Shown in pieces: positions 45,040-54,996 of a stretch of 64,000 bases of DNA. Origin of the DNA: Pseudomonas batumici (GTDB lineage: Bacteria; Pseudomonadota; Gammaproteobacteria; Pseudomonadales; Pseudomonadaceae); NCBI RefSeq assembly GCF_000820515.1, contig NZ_JXDG01000070.1, forward strand, positions 1-64,000. Direction: 5' to 3'. The number at the start of each line of letters is the position of its first letter. Within the stretch, counting starts at the first letter, position 1. Both the position numbers and the translations under genes were made by a program. A model generated the notes under the pieces. That model was not told where the DNA came from. It saw nothing but the letters and a program-made list of their open reading frames with translations, and did not search any database.

Positions 45040-47259
45040 ATGTCCCCCAAGAAGACCCACCTTGCTGTCGCACTGACATTGGCGATGAACAGCCTGATCG
45101 CTCAACAAGTGCTGGCTCAGGACTCACAACAGCCACAAATTCTAAAGCCAGGTACCTTTACGGTAGTCGACACATGGCCCGCCGTTGACGGCCTTGTTTG
45201 GGTCAAACGTAACGATGATCAAATGGGCGTCTACCAGGCATACATCCAGCCCGATGGTTCTGCTATTTGGGTATACGAGTCCCCCCAACCACCTCTGGAG
45301 CCCAACGTTATTGCCGATCAACAGGCACCGGCTTATCAATGGATGCCAGGACCCAGTCGACCTATTGGAACGAACAGTGGGGGCGGCCAAAAAGGCGACA
45401 AGGGTGATAAAGGTGATAAAGGTGATAAGGGCGACGCCGGTGCCACAGGTGCGACGGGCGCGACTGGCAACACGGGTCAAAAAGGCGACAAGGGCGATAA
45501 GGGGGACACCGGCGCGACCGGGGCGACCGGCAACACAGGCCAAAAGGGCGACAAAGGCGATACCGGCGAAACAGGCGCGACCGGCGCTCCGGGTCAAAAA
45601 GGCGACAAAGGCGACAAGGGGGACACCGGTGCCACGGGAGCCACAGGTGCGACCGGCAAGACCGGCGCCACAGGCCAAAAAGGCGACAAGGGCGATAAAG
45701 GTGATAAGGGCGACGCCGGTGCCACAGGTGCGACGGGCGCGACTGGCAACACGGGTCAAAAAGGCGACAAGGGCGATAAGGGGGATACCGGCGCGACTGG
45801 GGCTACCGGCAACACCGGCCAAAAGGGCGACAAAGGCGATACCGGCGAAACAGGCGCAACTGGCGCTCCGGGTCAAAAAGGCGACAAAGGCGACAAGGGG
45901 GACACTGGCGCGACCGGGGCTACCGGCCAAAAGGGTGACAAAGGTGACACCGGCGCAACGGGTAAAAAAGGGGACAAGGGAGACAAGGGCGATACTGGCG
46001 CCACAGGGGCTACCGGTCCCAAAGGCGAACTAGACCCCGAGACGCTGGAGAGAATCGCCAAACTTGAGGAAAACGACAAGAAACAGGACGACAAGATCGC
46101 ATCGTTTCAAAATAAAGACCCAAAACAGATTCAGGCAGATGACCCAAAGGGCGGCCAGGGCGGTAATGTCGGCCAGCCAATCCCAAAACCCTCCCCGCTG
46201 CTCACGGCCTTGAAAAACCTGGGCCCAAGTGCAAAAAGAGACGCCCGAGCGCAGCTTTCCGGCGCGGGCAACGCCAGCCTGGGTGCCGCCACCCTCAGTG
46301 GTGCCAGCCAAGTGGGCAACAGCGCCCTCGCGGCCATGCGCCAGCTCGGCAACGACCCCACGCAGCGCCTGCTCGCCGGGCAGAACGGCGCGCCCGGCCA
46401 GGTGTCGCTGTCGGGACGCTCGGAGATCAAGCCCAATGAAAGTCGCCTGTGGGTACAGGCCCTGAACAACGCCAGCGCCTTCGATCAACCGGCGGGACAG
46501 AAGGCCTTCGAACAGAACACCCGAGGCCTGGTGATGGGCGTCGACTGGGCCCTGGATAATGAATGGCGCATGGGCTTGCTGGGCGGTAAATCGCAATCGA
46601 AGCATAAGGGAAACCGCTTCGAAGCCGGCCTGGACAGCTGGCATGTCGGCACCTACGCCCTGCACCAGAGCGGGCCGGTGGCCCTGCGCCTTGGCGCGAT
46701 CCACAGCCAGCATTATGGCAAGACCGAACGCAACGTGGAGTTCAGCGGTTACAAGGACCGTCTCACCGGCAACCACAGCGCCAACAGCCAGCAGGCCTTC
46801 GCCGAGCTCGGCTACAACCTGGGCAGCGGCAGCCTGAGCGCCGAGCCTTTTGCCAGCCTCGGCTACCAGCGCTACTCGCGCCAGGGTTATACGGAAAAAG
46901 GCGGTGAGGCCGCCCTGAAGGCCGACGCCCAGACCCAGAGCAACTTCAGCACCACCCTGGGCCTACGCACCGCCAGCATCAAGTACATGGACAACAAGAT
47001 GAGCCTGGCCCCGCGCCTGAGCGCGGGCTGGAAACACCTGTACGGTTCGGTCGAGAGCACCAGCACCCAGTCCAATCAGGTCACCGGCGACATCTTCAAC
47101 ACCAAGGGGATCACCCAGGACCGCGACAGCCTGGTGGTCGAAGCCGGGCTGGATCTGAACCTGTCGGCCAGGCATTCCATCGGCGTGGCCTACAACGGTG
47201 AAGTGGGCAATAGCAGCCGGACCCATGGCGTCATGGGGCAGTGGAAGATGAGTTTTTAA
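45040..47259 (+). CDS. autotransporter with collagen-like passenger
   Basis: 739-residue type Va secreted protein. Signal peptide (THLAVALTLAMNSLIAQQVLA, cleavage before QDSQQP), an 88-residue N-terminal head (about 28-115), an unbroken collagen-like run of 72 Gly-X-Y triplets (residues 116-331; GDK, GAT and GQK dominate), a short charged helix with linker (332-390), an autochaperone-like stretch (ATLSGASQVGNSALAAM) and a C-terminal beta-barrel (about 467-739) ending in the outer-membrane signature KMSF. The barrel is closely related to that of the next gene. Collagen-like repeats usually form trimeric stalks, so an adhesin or surface fibre is likely. ATG 45040 has GAGG ten bases upstream. 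Confidence 0.9.
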   Translation: MSPKKTHLAVALTLAMNSLIAQQVLAQDSQQPQILKPGTFTVVDTWPAVDGLVWVKRNDDQMGVYQAYIQPDGSAIWVYESPQPPLEPNVIADQQAPAYQWMPGPSRPIGTNSGGGQKGDKGDKGDKGDKGDAGATGATGATGNTGQKGDKGDKGDTGATGATGNTGQKGDKGDTGETGATGAPGQKGDKGDKGDTGATGATGATGKTGATGQKGDKGDKGDKGDAGATGATGATGNTGQKGDKGDKGDTGATGATGNTGQKGDKGDTGETGATGAPGQKGDKGDKGDTGATGATGQKGDKGDTGATGKKGDKGDKGDTGATGATGPKGELDPETLERIAKLEENDKKQDDKIASFQNKDPKQIQADDPKGGQGGNVGQPIPKPSPLLTALKNLGPSAKRDARAQLSGAGNASLGAATLSGASQVGNSALAAMRQLGNDPTQRLLAGQNGAPGQVSLSGRSEIKPNESRLWVQALNNASAFDQPAGQKAFEQNTRGLVMGVDWALDNEWRMGLLGGKSQSKHKGNRFEAGLDSWHVGTYALHQSGPVALRLGAIHSQHYGKTERNVEFSGYKDRLTGNHSANSQQAFAELGYNLGSGSLSAEPFASLGYQRYSRQGYTEKGGEAALKADAQTQSNFSTTLGLRTASIKYMDNKMSLAPRLSAGWKHLYGSVESTSTQSNQVTGDIFNTKGITQDRDSLVVEAGLDLNLSARHSIGVAYNGEVGNSSRTHGVMGQWKMSF
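45403..45924 (+). repeat. two long direct repeats in the collagen-coding region
   Basis: Segments 45403-45645 and 45682-45924 (243 bases, 27 triplets each) are nearly identical, period 279 bases. Differences are mostly silent third-position changes. Inside each unit are shorter 9-base and about 60-base repeats. Such structure allows length change by slippage or recombination in whole triplets. Confidence 0.85.
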
Positions 47260-47300
47260 TCCCTTGAACCTAAGGACTTATCCCGCCTGTTGGAGGTAAA

Positions 47301-47340
47301 AAGGCCGACATTTATCGATTAAATACATAGATACATTTCC
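47301..47340 (+). promoter_or_regulatory. conserved element upstream of autotransporter 2
   Basis: Second copy of the 40-base element at 44971-45010 (36 of 40 identical), ending 30 bases before the start of the second autotransporter. It implies that this gene has its own promoter rather than relying on read-through, since only 42 bases separate it from the previous stop. Confidence 0.7.
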
Positions 47341-47370
47341 GGTCTCGAATCAATCCGAGGCCGGAAAACC

Positions 47371-50300
47371 ATGCCCCCTACACCTCATCGCCTAGCACTC
47401 GCGGTCACGCTGGCACTCACAACTGTCGTCCTGCGCGACACACAAGCCAGCGACACTCCCCCAGCCCCTCAACAACAGGGGAACGTTAGCAGCCTGCACG
47501 CCGAGAAAGGCCATACGGTCTTGCTGAACGATCCGTCAATCGACTACACCAATCAACGTGACGGCGAAATTCATGCGACTACTGGAAGTGGCATCAAGGT
47601 CAGAGGGCACGTCACGGGACACATCACCAACGACGGGAAAATCAGCAGCGAACGTCATGACGGCATAGACCTGGGGCGCTCCGATATCCCCCTGCTCAAT
47701 GTTGGCACCCTCTCGGGCGGACGTCACGGCGTCAGCACCCGACACGAGGGAGAGCTGACGAACCGCGGCCAGGTGAACGGGCTCAACGGTGCGGGATTCC
47801 ATTCCGAGGGCAACGGCAAGGTCACCAACTCAGCCAGACTCACGGGTGATGCAAGCACCCTGGATGCCGACGGCGATGGCATACGGATCAGCGCAGATGC
47901 GGAGATTTACAACGTCGGCGAGATTGTCGGCAAAGGCAGCCGGGGGGTTGATCAATACGGCGGCGCCTATACCAGCGAAGGTATCGCCCTAGGCGGCGGC
48001 ACGATCTTCCAAGGCGCCAAAGGCACCATCAGCGGCGCGGATCATGGTATCCAGGCGAGTGACGGCAACAATGATCCGTCGCAACGCCCCACCTTCCTGG
48101 AAAACCACGGCACCATTCGCGGCCAAAAGGGCTTTGGCGTGCGCTTTATCGGCGAGCAGGCCGACCGGGTGACCAACAACGGGCTGATCCATGGCGGCAA
48201 CGGTCATGCCCTCGACCTCGGCGGCGGTAACGACATCCTGATCGTGCAGAGGAACAGCCGCTTCGAGGGTATCGTCGACGGCAACACAGGTGATGACGTG
48301 ATTCGCCTCGACAGCCCCGAAGGCGGCCACTTTGACGTTGGCCAGAGCCGCAACTTCGAACGACTTGAGGTGCGGAAAGGGACCTGGTCCCTGACCGGAC
48401 AAGACGCTTTCAGTGCGGGACTCGAAGTTTTCCCCCATGCGCAGGTGCTCGCACAGGACGGCACGGGCCTGCGCATCGAAGGCACTCCGCTTCTGATCAA
48501 CCGTGGCACCGTGACGGGCACCACGACCTCCGCGAACAGCGATGCCGACGGGCTGCAGGTCCGGGGCAGCGTCCAGATCGACAACTACGGCCGCATCACC
48601 GGCAGCGGGGCCAATGGTTTCGAACAAGGCCATGCACCCGGCGGTGACAGCGCCAATCCGCGTCATAGCAGTGAAGGTGTGCGTCTGAACGGCGGGCGCC
48701 TCACCAACCATGAGGGCGGGGTTATCGAGGGGCAGCACAATGGCCTTTTCGCCGACCAGCGGACAGACCCGCTACAGTTGGAAAATCGCGGTTCCATCCG
48801 TGGCGTCGAAGGTTTTGGCGTCAGTCTGTTCGGCCAGTTCGACGATACGCTGAGCAACAACGGCTTGATCGGCGGCGGCAATGGCCTGGCCCTGAACCTG
48901 GGCGGCGGAAGCGATACCCTGATCGTGAAAAACGGCAGCCGCTTTATCGGTCGGGTAGATGGCGGGACCACTGACGATTACCAGGAACAATTTCAACTGG
49001 GCTTCGACCCCGACACACCGCTCAAGTCCAACGACGATCAGGTGATCTTCGATGACACCCTGGGCGGTAGCTTCGGTAACAGCCGGCACTTCGAACGGCT
49101 GCTGGTCAAACAGGGCACCTGGACACTCACCAGCCAGGACGACTTCAGCACGGGTGCCGAAGTGCTGGCCCAGGCCCATCTGATCAACCAGGGCAGCATT
49201 CTCGGGACGGTACGGGTCAACGACGGGGCGACCTATGGCGGCGGCGGAAGCGTCGGACATCTGCGGGTGGCGGGAACCCTCGAGGTCGATCCTCTGCAGG
49301 GCGCCGCCAAGATCAAGGAGCATCTGACCCTGGATCCCGGCGCGACCCTTGCCTATGGCATCGACGCCGACGGCAACAGCGCCACTGTCGAGGTCGGTGA
49401 CACCGCCCATCTCGATGGCGCCCTGCTGCTGAAGGTACAGACCGACGCCCCATCGAACCGCGAGCACACGGTCATTAAAGCCGGCAAGCTGGAAGGCCGG
49501 TTCGCCAGCATCCGCACCAACCTGGCGCTACTGACCGCCACCGCCCACTACAGCCCGACGCAGGTGGGCCTCACCTACACACGCAATGACGTCAATCTGG
49601 GGGATCTGGGGAATACCAGCAACGGTCACAACGCGGGGGAAGCCTTGGATCCCTGGATAAGTCCGAGTTCGCCTGCCCCGGCACCCACACCGGTTAGAGC
49701 GCCTGAGCCGATCGCTGCCGTGCCGACCATTACATTGCCAGAGCCAGTCGTCTCCGTGCCGGTCATTACACTGCCAGAGCCGGTCGTTTCCGTACCGACC
49801 ACCACATCGCCCGAGCCAATCGCCTCCGTGCCAGCCGTTACGCCGCCAGAACCGGTCGTTTCCGCGCCGGTCATTACCCCAGAGCTGATAGCCGAGGAAG
49901 GCCAGGATACCGAGCTGTCGGACGAACCCATGCAGCAACCGTCCCCGAACTCACCACTGCGCCATGCCGCGCTCTACATCAGCGCCGTCGAGGCGGGACA
50001 GGCGCTCGACCAGCTTTCCGGCGGCAGCACCGCCCAGTTGCGCAACGCGACGCTCAGCGGTTCCCGACAGGTCGGCAGCAGCCTGCTCACGGTCATGCGA
50101 CAAACAGAGGGCCAGCCCGACCAAGGCGGCAAGGTTCAGGTCATGAACGGCGGCCACAACCGGCTCTGGGTTCAAGGCCTGGGCAACTCCGCCAGATTCG
50201 ACAGCACTCATGGCAACCATGGGTTGCGACAAAGCACCCGGGGCCTGATGCTGGGTGCCGACTGGGCGCTCGACAGCGAATGGCGCCTCGGCGTTCTCGG

Positions 50301-50976
50301 CGGCCAATCGCAATCGGACTTCAAAGGCCAACGTTTCACCGGCGACCTCGACAGCTGGCACGCCGGTGTCTACGCCTTGCGCCAAAGCGGCCCGCTGGCC
50401 CTGCGGCTCGGGGCGGTGTACAGCAGCCATTCAGGCAAGACCGGGCGCAACCTGGAGTTCAACGGCTACCGTGATCGTCTCAAAGGCGATTACGACGCCA
50501 ACAGCCAACAAGCGTTCGCCGAAGTCGGCTACAGCTTCGGGGGTGCCGACCTGCGTGTCGAACCTTTCGCCGGCCTCGGCTACGAACGGTATCACCGCGA
50601 CGCCTTCACCGAGCGCGACGGCGAAGCGGCCCTGGCCGTCGGCAGCCAGACCCACGGCAACCTCAACAGCACCTTCGGCTTGCGCGCGAGCAGCGTCACC
50701 AGCTTCGACAATAAAATGAGCCTGACCCCACACCTGAGTGCCGGCTGGAAACACCTGTATGGCGACGTTGGCAGTACGACCCAGCAAAAATTCGCGGTGA
50801 GCGATCGCCCCTTCAAGGTCCAGGGCGCCGCCCTGGACCGCGACAGCCTGCTGCTGGAAGCCGGCCTTGACCTGAAGCTGTCGCCCGGCCAGCACCTCGG
50901 CGTCGGCTACACCGGGGAAGTCAGCAGCAACCAGCGCAATCATGGGGTCATGGGTCACTGGAGGCTGACCTTTTAA
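47371..50976 (+). CDS. autotransporter with repeat-rich beta-helix passenger
   Basis: 1201-residue type Va autotransporter. Signal peptide (LALAVTLALTTVVLRDTQA, cleavage near residue 27), a passenger (about 30-740) of short beta-strand repeats (LTNRGQVNG, LENHGTIRG, VTNNGLIHGGNGHALDLGGG) typical of a right-handed beta-helix, a Pro-rich spacer (about 765-840) with 12-residue repeats of PEPVVSVPVIT type, and a C-terminal barrel (about 930-1201) ending RLTF. The passenger holds two related blocks of about 226 residues, one from DADGDG (DNA 47863) and one from DADGLQ (48541). The barrel parallels that of the preceding gene strand by strand. No protease or lipase motif was seen; an adhesin is likely. 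Confidence 0.9.
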   Translation: MPPTPHRLALAVTLALTTVVLRDTQASDTPPAPQQQGNVSSLHAEKGHTVLLNDPSIDYTNQRDGEIHATTGSGIKVRGHVTGHITNDGKISSERHDGIDLGRSDIPLLNVGTLSGGRHGVSTRHEGELTNRGQVNGLNGAGFHSEGNGKVTNSARLTGDASTLDADGDGIRISADAEIYNVGEIVGKGSRGVDQYGGAYTSEGIALGGGTIFQGAKGTISGADHGIQASDGNNDPSQRPTFLENHGTIRGQKGFGVRFIGEQADRVTNNGLIHGGNGHALDLGGGNDILIVQRNSRFEGIVDGNTGDDVIRLDSPEGGHFDVGQSRNFERLEVRKGTWSLTGQDAFSAGLEVFPHAQVLAQDGTGLRIEGTPLLINRGTVTGTTTSANSDADGLQVRGSVQIDNYGRITGSGANGFEQGHAPGGDSANPRHSSEGVRLNGGRLTNHEGGVIEGQHNGLFADQRTDPLQLENRGSIRGVEGFGVSLFGQFDDTLSNNGLIGGGNGLALNLGGGSDTLIVKNGSRFIGRVDGGTTDDYQEQFQLGFDPDTPLKSNDDQVIFDDTLGGSFGNSRHFERLLVKQGTWTLTSQDDFSTGAEVLAQAHLINQGSILGTVRVNDGATYGGGGSVGHLRVAGTLEVDPLQGAAKIKEHLTLDPGATLAYGIDADGNSATVEVGDTAHLDGALLLKVQTDAPSNREHTVIKAGKLEGRFASIRTNLALLTATAHYSPTQVGLTYTRNDVNLGDLGNTSNGHNAGEALDPWISPSSPAPAPTPVRAPEPIAAVPTITLPEPVVSVPVITLPEPVVSVPTTTSPEPIASVPAVTPPEPVVSAPVITPELIAEEGQDTELSDEPMQQPSPNSPLRHAALYISAVEAGQALDQLSGGSTAQLRNATLSGSRQVGSSLLTVMRQTEGQPDQGGKVQVMNGGHNRLWVQGLGNSARFDSTHGNHGLRQSTRGLMLGADWALDSEWRLGVLGGQSQSDFKGQRFTGDLDSWHAGVYALRQSGPLALRLGAVYSSHSGKTGRNLEFNGYRDRLKGDYDANSQQAFAEVGYSFGGADLRVEPFAGLGYERYHRDAFTERDGEAALAVGSQTHGNLNSTFGLRASSVTSFDNKMSLTPHLSAGWKHLYGDVGSTTQQKFAVSDRPFKVQGAALDRDSLLLEAGLDLKLSPGQHLGVGYTGEVSSNQRNHGVMGHWRLTF

Positions 50977-50993
50977 CCAGACTTCGGCTGTCC

Positions 50994-51020
50994 GGCCCGT
51001 CCGTCTTACAGGAACGGGCC
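50994..51020. terminator. stem-loop between convergent genes
   Basis: GGCCCGT (50994-51000) pairs with ACGGGCC (51014-51020), 13-base loop, between the second autotransporter and the convergent XRE gene. The T-run is short (TT), so this is a probable but weak terminator. Confidence 0.45.
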
Positions 51021-51046
51021 TTGCCACAAGAGGCGACGCGAGCCCA

Positions 51047-51325
51047 TCAGCCTACAGTCTTGCGAAGTCGCACCACGCCCATCTGCAGCCCGAAGGGTTT
51101 GAACACCGAGTTCAACGAATTGAGCGTCGGATTACCCTCCTCGTGCTCGATATAAACAAGGGTCCGTACCGAAATCCTGCACATCCGTGCAAATTGAGTC
51201 TGGTGCAAGCCAGTGACCTCGACACGCAAGCGCCTGACCGCAACGCCAATACCAATCACGCCTTGGGCAAGGTCGTCCTGAATGGCCTGAATCAGCAACG
51301 CACGGACTTCAAGGCTGAGGGTCAT
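51047..51325 (-). CDS. XRE-family regulator (HipB-like)
   Basis: 92-residue DNA-binding protein with helix-turn-helix GLHQTQFARMCRISVRTLVYIEHEEGNPTLNSLNSVFKPFG, the arrangement found in HipB antitoxins. Start ATG 51325 is supported by GGGGG ahead of it. It lies 27 bp downstream of a 46-residue ORF resembling a HipA N-terminus; no full HipA kinase gene is present, so it may be the surviving half of a toxin-antitoxin pair or a stand-alone regulator. The palindromes upstream are candidate operators. Confidence 0.8.
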   Translation of the reverse strand: MTLSLEVRALLIQAIQDDLAQGVIGIGVAVRRLRVEVTGLHQTQFARMCRISVRTLVYIEHEEGNPTLNSLNSVFKPFGLQMGVVRLRKTVG

Positions 51326-51352
51326 TTCAGCCCCCAATCCTGCAAGCGCTGA

Positions 51353-51493
51353 TCAAGCTTTTTCATAGGCGTATTCAAGAAATCGACTATCACGATTTAC
51401 CACGTTCGCCCGAGTTTGCGGATCCTCGAAAGCCAGGGTCATGGCGTCCTGCCAAGTCCTGTTCGCATAGATTTGGAGTGTCAGCGTGTACAT
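51353..51493 (-). CDS. small ORF resembling a HipA N-terminus (possibly truncated)
   Basis: 46 residues starting MYTLTLQIYANRTWQDAMTL, which resembles the opening of some HipA-family proteins (a beta-strand N-subdomain), ending FLEYAYEKA with a normal stop. HipA kinases are about 400 residues, so this is either a remnant or an independent small protein. AGG lies about seven bases before the ATG. It precedes the XRE gene on the same strand and follows a group of operator-like repeats. Assignment to HipA is recognition by eye only. Confidence 0.5.
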   Translation of the reverse strand: MYTLTLQIYANRTWQDAMTLAFEDPQTRANVVNRDSRFLEYAYEKA

Positions 51494-51502
51494 GGGTCAA
51501 CC

Positions 51503-51641
51503 TGCAATTTAATGCGCCCGATAAGCAAAGATCGTCGACAGAACTGCAATATAGTACATATCAGTTCACCTTCGCCGTCTCAAAAATGCAATAAAATGCA
51601 CTTAAAACCCGCTAAATGGGAAGTACACGCAATAAAATGCA
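51503..51641 (-). promoter_or_regulatory. four operator-like palindromes before the HipBA-like genes
   Basis: TGCAATAAAATGCA at 51587-51600, GCAATAAAATGCA at 51629-51641, TGCAATTTAATGCG at 51503-51516 and the weaker TGCAATATAGTACA at 51545-51558. All share TGCA or near-TGCA ends around an AT core, the pattern of a repressor site. The region is AT-rich compared with its surroundings. Confidence 0.5.
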
Positions 51642-51686
51642 GGTTGCTTCGTGGGAAGCGAAGTTTGCTCAGGGCAAAACCCGATC

Positions 51687-51712
51687 AAAAAAAAGGGGAG
51701 CACATGCTCCCC
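51687..51712 (-). terminator. intrinsic terminator of the pyruvate carboxylase operon
   Basis: GGGGAGCA (51695-51702) and TGCTCCCC (51705-51712) form a tight hairpin followed on the minus strand by eight T residues. It lies about 34 bases past the stop of the B subunit gene. Confidence 0.9.
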
Positions 51713-51745
51713 CGAGGAAAAACGCTTGTAGTCGAAGGCTATCGA

Positions 51746-53569
51746 TCAGCCTTCGATCTCGATCAGGATTTCGCCCGGATTGACCCGGTCGCCCTTGGCC
51801 ACATGGATGGCCGTGACCTTGCCCGACACCGCGGCCTGCACTTCGGTCTCCATCTTCATGGCCTCGGTGATCAGTACGGCCTGGCCGGCTTTCACGGTGT
51901 CGCCTTCCTTGACCAGCACATCGACGATATTGCCCGGCATGGTGGTGCTGACATGGCCCGGCGCGCTGGCCTGCTTGCGCTTGCTGCTGCCACCGCTGAC
52001 GAATTCGTTGAGCGGTTCGAACACCACTTCTTCCGGCATGCCGTCGATGGACAGGTAGAAGTGCCGCTTGCCTTCGGCTTTCACGCCGACACCGGTTATG
52101 TCGACGCGGTAGGTTTCACCGTGTACGTCGATAACGAACTCGGTCGGCACACCTTCACCGCCCGCCGAACGCACGCCACCGGCCTCAGGGATCGGCAACA
52201 GCACTTCAGGGACCAGGGTGCCGGCCTCACGCTCTTCGAGGAATTTGCGCCCGATATCCGGGAACATGGCGTAGGTCAGTACGTCTTCTTCCGACTTGGC
52301 CAGGGCACCGATCTCGCCACGCAGCTTGACCATTTCCGGCTTGATCAGATCGGCCGGACGCACGTCGATCACTTCCTCGCTGCCGATGGCCTGGCGCCGA
52401 AGCTTCTCGTTGACCGTACCCGGCGCCTTGCCATAGCCGCCCTGCAGGTACAGCTTCACCTCGTTGGTGATGGTCTTGTAGCGCTCGCCGGCTAGAACGT
52501 TGAAGAACGCCTGGGTGCCGACGATCTGCGAGGTCGGGGTCACCAGCGGCGGGAAGCCGAGGTCTTCACGCACCCGTGGAATTTCCGCCAGCACTTCGCC
52601 CATACGGCTCAGGGCGCCCTGCTCTTTCAACTGGTTGGCGAGGTTGGAGATCATCCCGCCCGGTACCTGGTTGACCTGCACGCGGGTGTCGACCGCGGTG
52701 AACTCGCTTTCGAACTGGTGGTACTTCTTGCGCACGGCGTAGAAGTACAGGCCGATTTCCTGCAACAGTTCCAGATCCAGACCGGTGTCGAATTCGCTGC
52801 CCTTAAGGGCCGCGACCATCGACTCGGTGCCCGGATGGCTGGTGCCCCAGGCGAAGCTGGAGATCGCGGTGTCGATATGGTCGGCGCCGTTTTCCACCGC
52901 CTTGAGCTGGCACATCGCGGCCAGGCCGGCGGTGTCGTGGGAGTGGATGAACACCGGCAGCGACTGCTCGGCCTTCAGCGCCTTGACCAGTTCGCCGGTG
53001 GCGTAAGGGGTCAGCAGGCCGGCCATGTCCTTGATCGCCACCGAGTCGCAACCCATGGCTTCCATCTGCTTGGCCTGGGCCACGAACGCCTCGATGGTAT
53101 GCACCGGGCTGGTGGTGTAGGCGATGGTGCCCTGGGCGTGCTTGCCCGCCGCCTTCACCGCTTCGATGGCGACCCGCAGGTTACGCACGTCGTTCATGGC
53201 GTCGAAGATGCGGAATACGTCGATACCGTTGACCGCCGCCTTGGCGACGAAGGCCTTGACCACGTCGTCGCTGTAATGGCGGTAGCCCAGCAGGTTCTGG
53301 CCGCGCAGGAGCATCTGCAGGCGGGTGTTGGGCAAGGCCGCGCGCAGTTGGCGCAGGCGCTCCCACGGATCTTCCTTGAGGAAGCGCACGCAGGCGTCGA
53401 AGGTCGCGCCGCCCCAGACTTCCAGGGACCAGTAGCCGACCTTGTCGAGCTTGTCGCAGATCGGCAGCATGTCTTCGGTGCGCATGCGGGTGGCGAGCAG
53501 CGATTGATGGGCGTCGCGCAGGATCGTGTCGGTAACGTGGATTTTTTTGGCAGAAGCGGTCTTGCTCAT
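51746..53569 (-). CDS. oadA: pyruvate carboxylase subunit B (oxaloacetate decarboxylase alpha-like)
   Basis: 607 residues: carboxyltransferase domain (about 10-280; TDTILRDAHQSLLATRM, IAMNDVR-type core FDAMNDVRNL, SHDTAGLA), conserved PYC/OAD region (about 300-460), and a C-terminal biotinyl domain with the biotinylated Lys in ITEAMKMETEVQA. Start ATG 53569 (MSKTAS). With the A subunit just upstream (11-bp gap) it forms the two-subunit pyruvate carboxylase of pseudomonads, making oxaloacetate from pyruvate. No membrane sodium-pump subunits are adjacent, which argues against a decarboxylase. The gene is often called pycB. Confidence 0.94.
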   Translation of the reverse strand: MSKTASAKKIHVTDTILRDAHQSLLATRMRTEDMLPICDKLDKVGYWSLEVWGGATFDACVRFLKEDPWERLRQLRAALPNTRLQMLLRGQNLLGYRHYSDDVVKAFVAKAAVNGIDVFRIFDAMNDVRNLRVAIEAVKAAGKHAQGTIAYTTSPVHTIEAFVAQAKQMEAMGCDSVAIKDMAGLLTPYATGELVKALKAEQSLPVFIHSHDTAGLAAMCQLKAVENGADHIDTAISSFAWGTSHPGTESMVAALKGSEFDTGLDLELLQEIGLYFYAVRKKYHQFESEFTAVDTRVQVNQVPGGMISNLANQLKEQGALSRMGEVLAEIPRVREDLGFPPLVTPTSQIVGTQAFFNVLAGERYKTITNEVKLYLQGGYGKAPGTVNEKLRRQAIGSEEVIDVRPADLIKPEMVKLRGEIGALAKSEEDVLTYAMFPDIGRKFLEEREAGTLVPEVLLPIPEAGGVRSAGGEGVPTEFVIDVHGETYRVDITGVGVKAEGKRHFYLSIDGMPEEVVFEPLNEFVSGGSSKRKQASAPGHVSTTMPGNIVDVLVKEGDTVKAGQAVLITEAMKMETEVQAAVSGKVTAIHVAKGDRVNPGEILIEIEG

Positions 53570-53580
53570 TGTAATAATCC

Positions 53581-54996
<1,416 letters not shown>

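Noticed and set aside
45385..46032. Regular repeats that might suggest a CRISPR array
   Set aside because: Period is 9 bases in frame with Gly-X-Y coding, no unique spacers of constant length; it is a collagen-like coding repeat.
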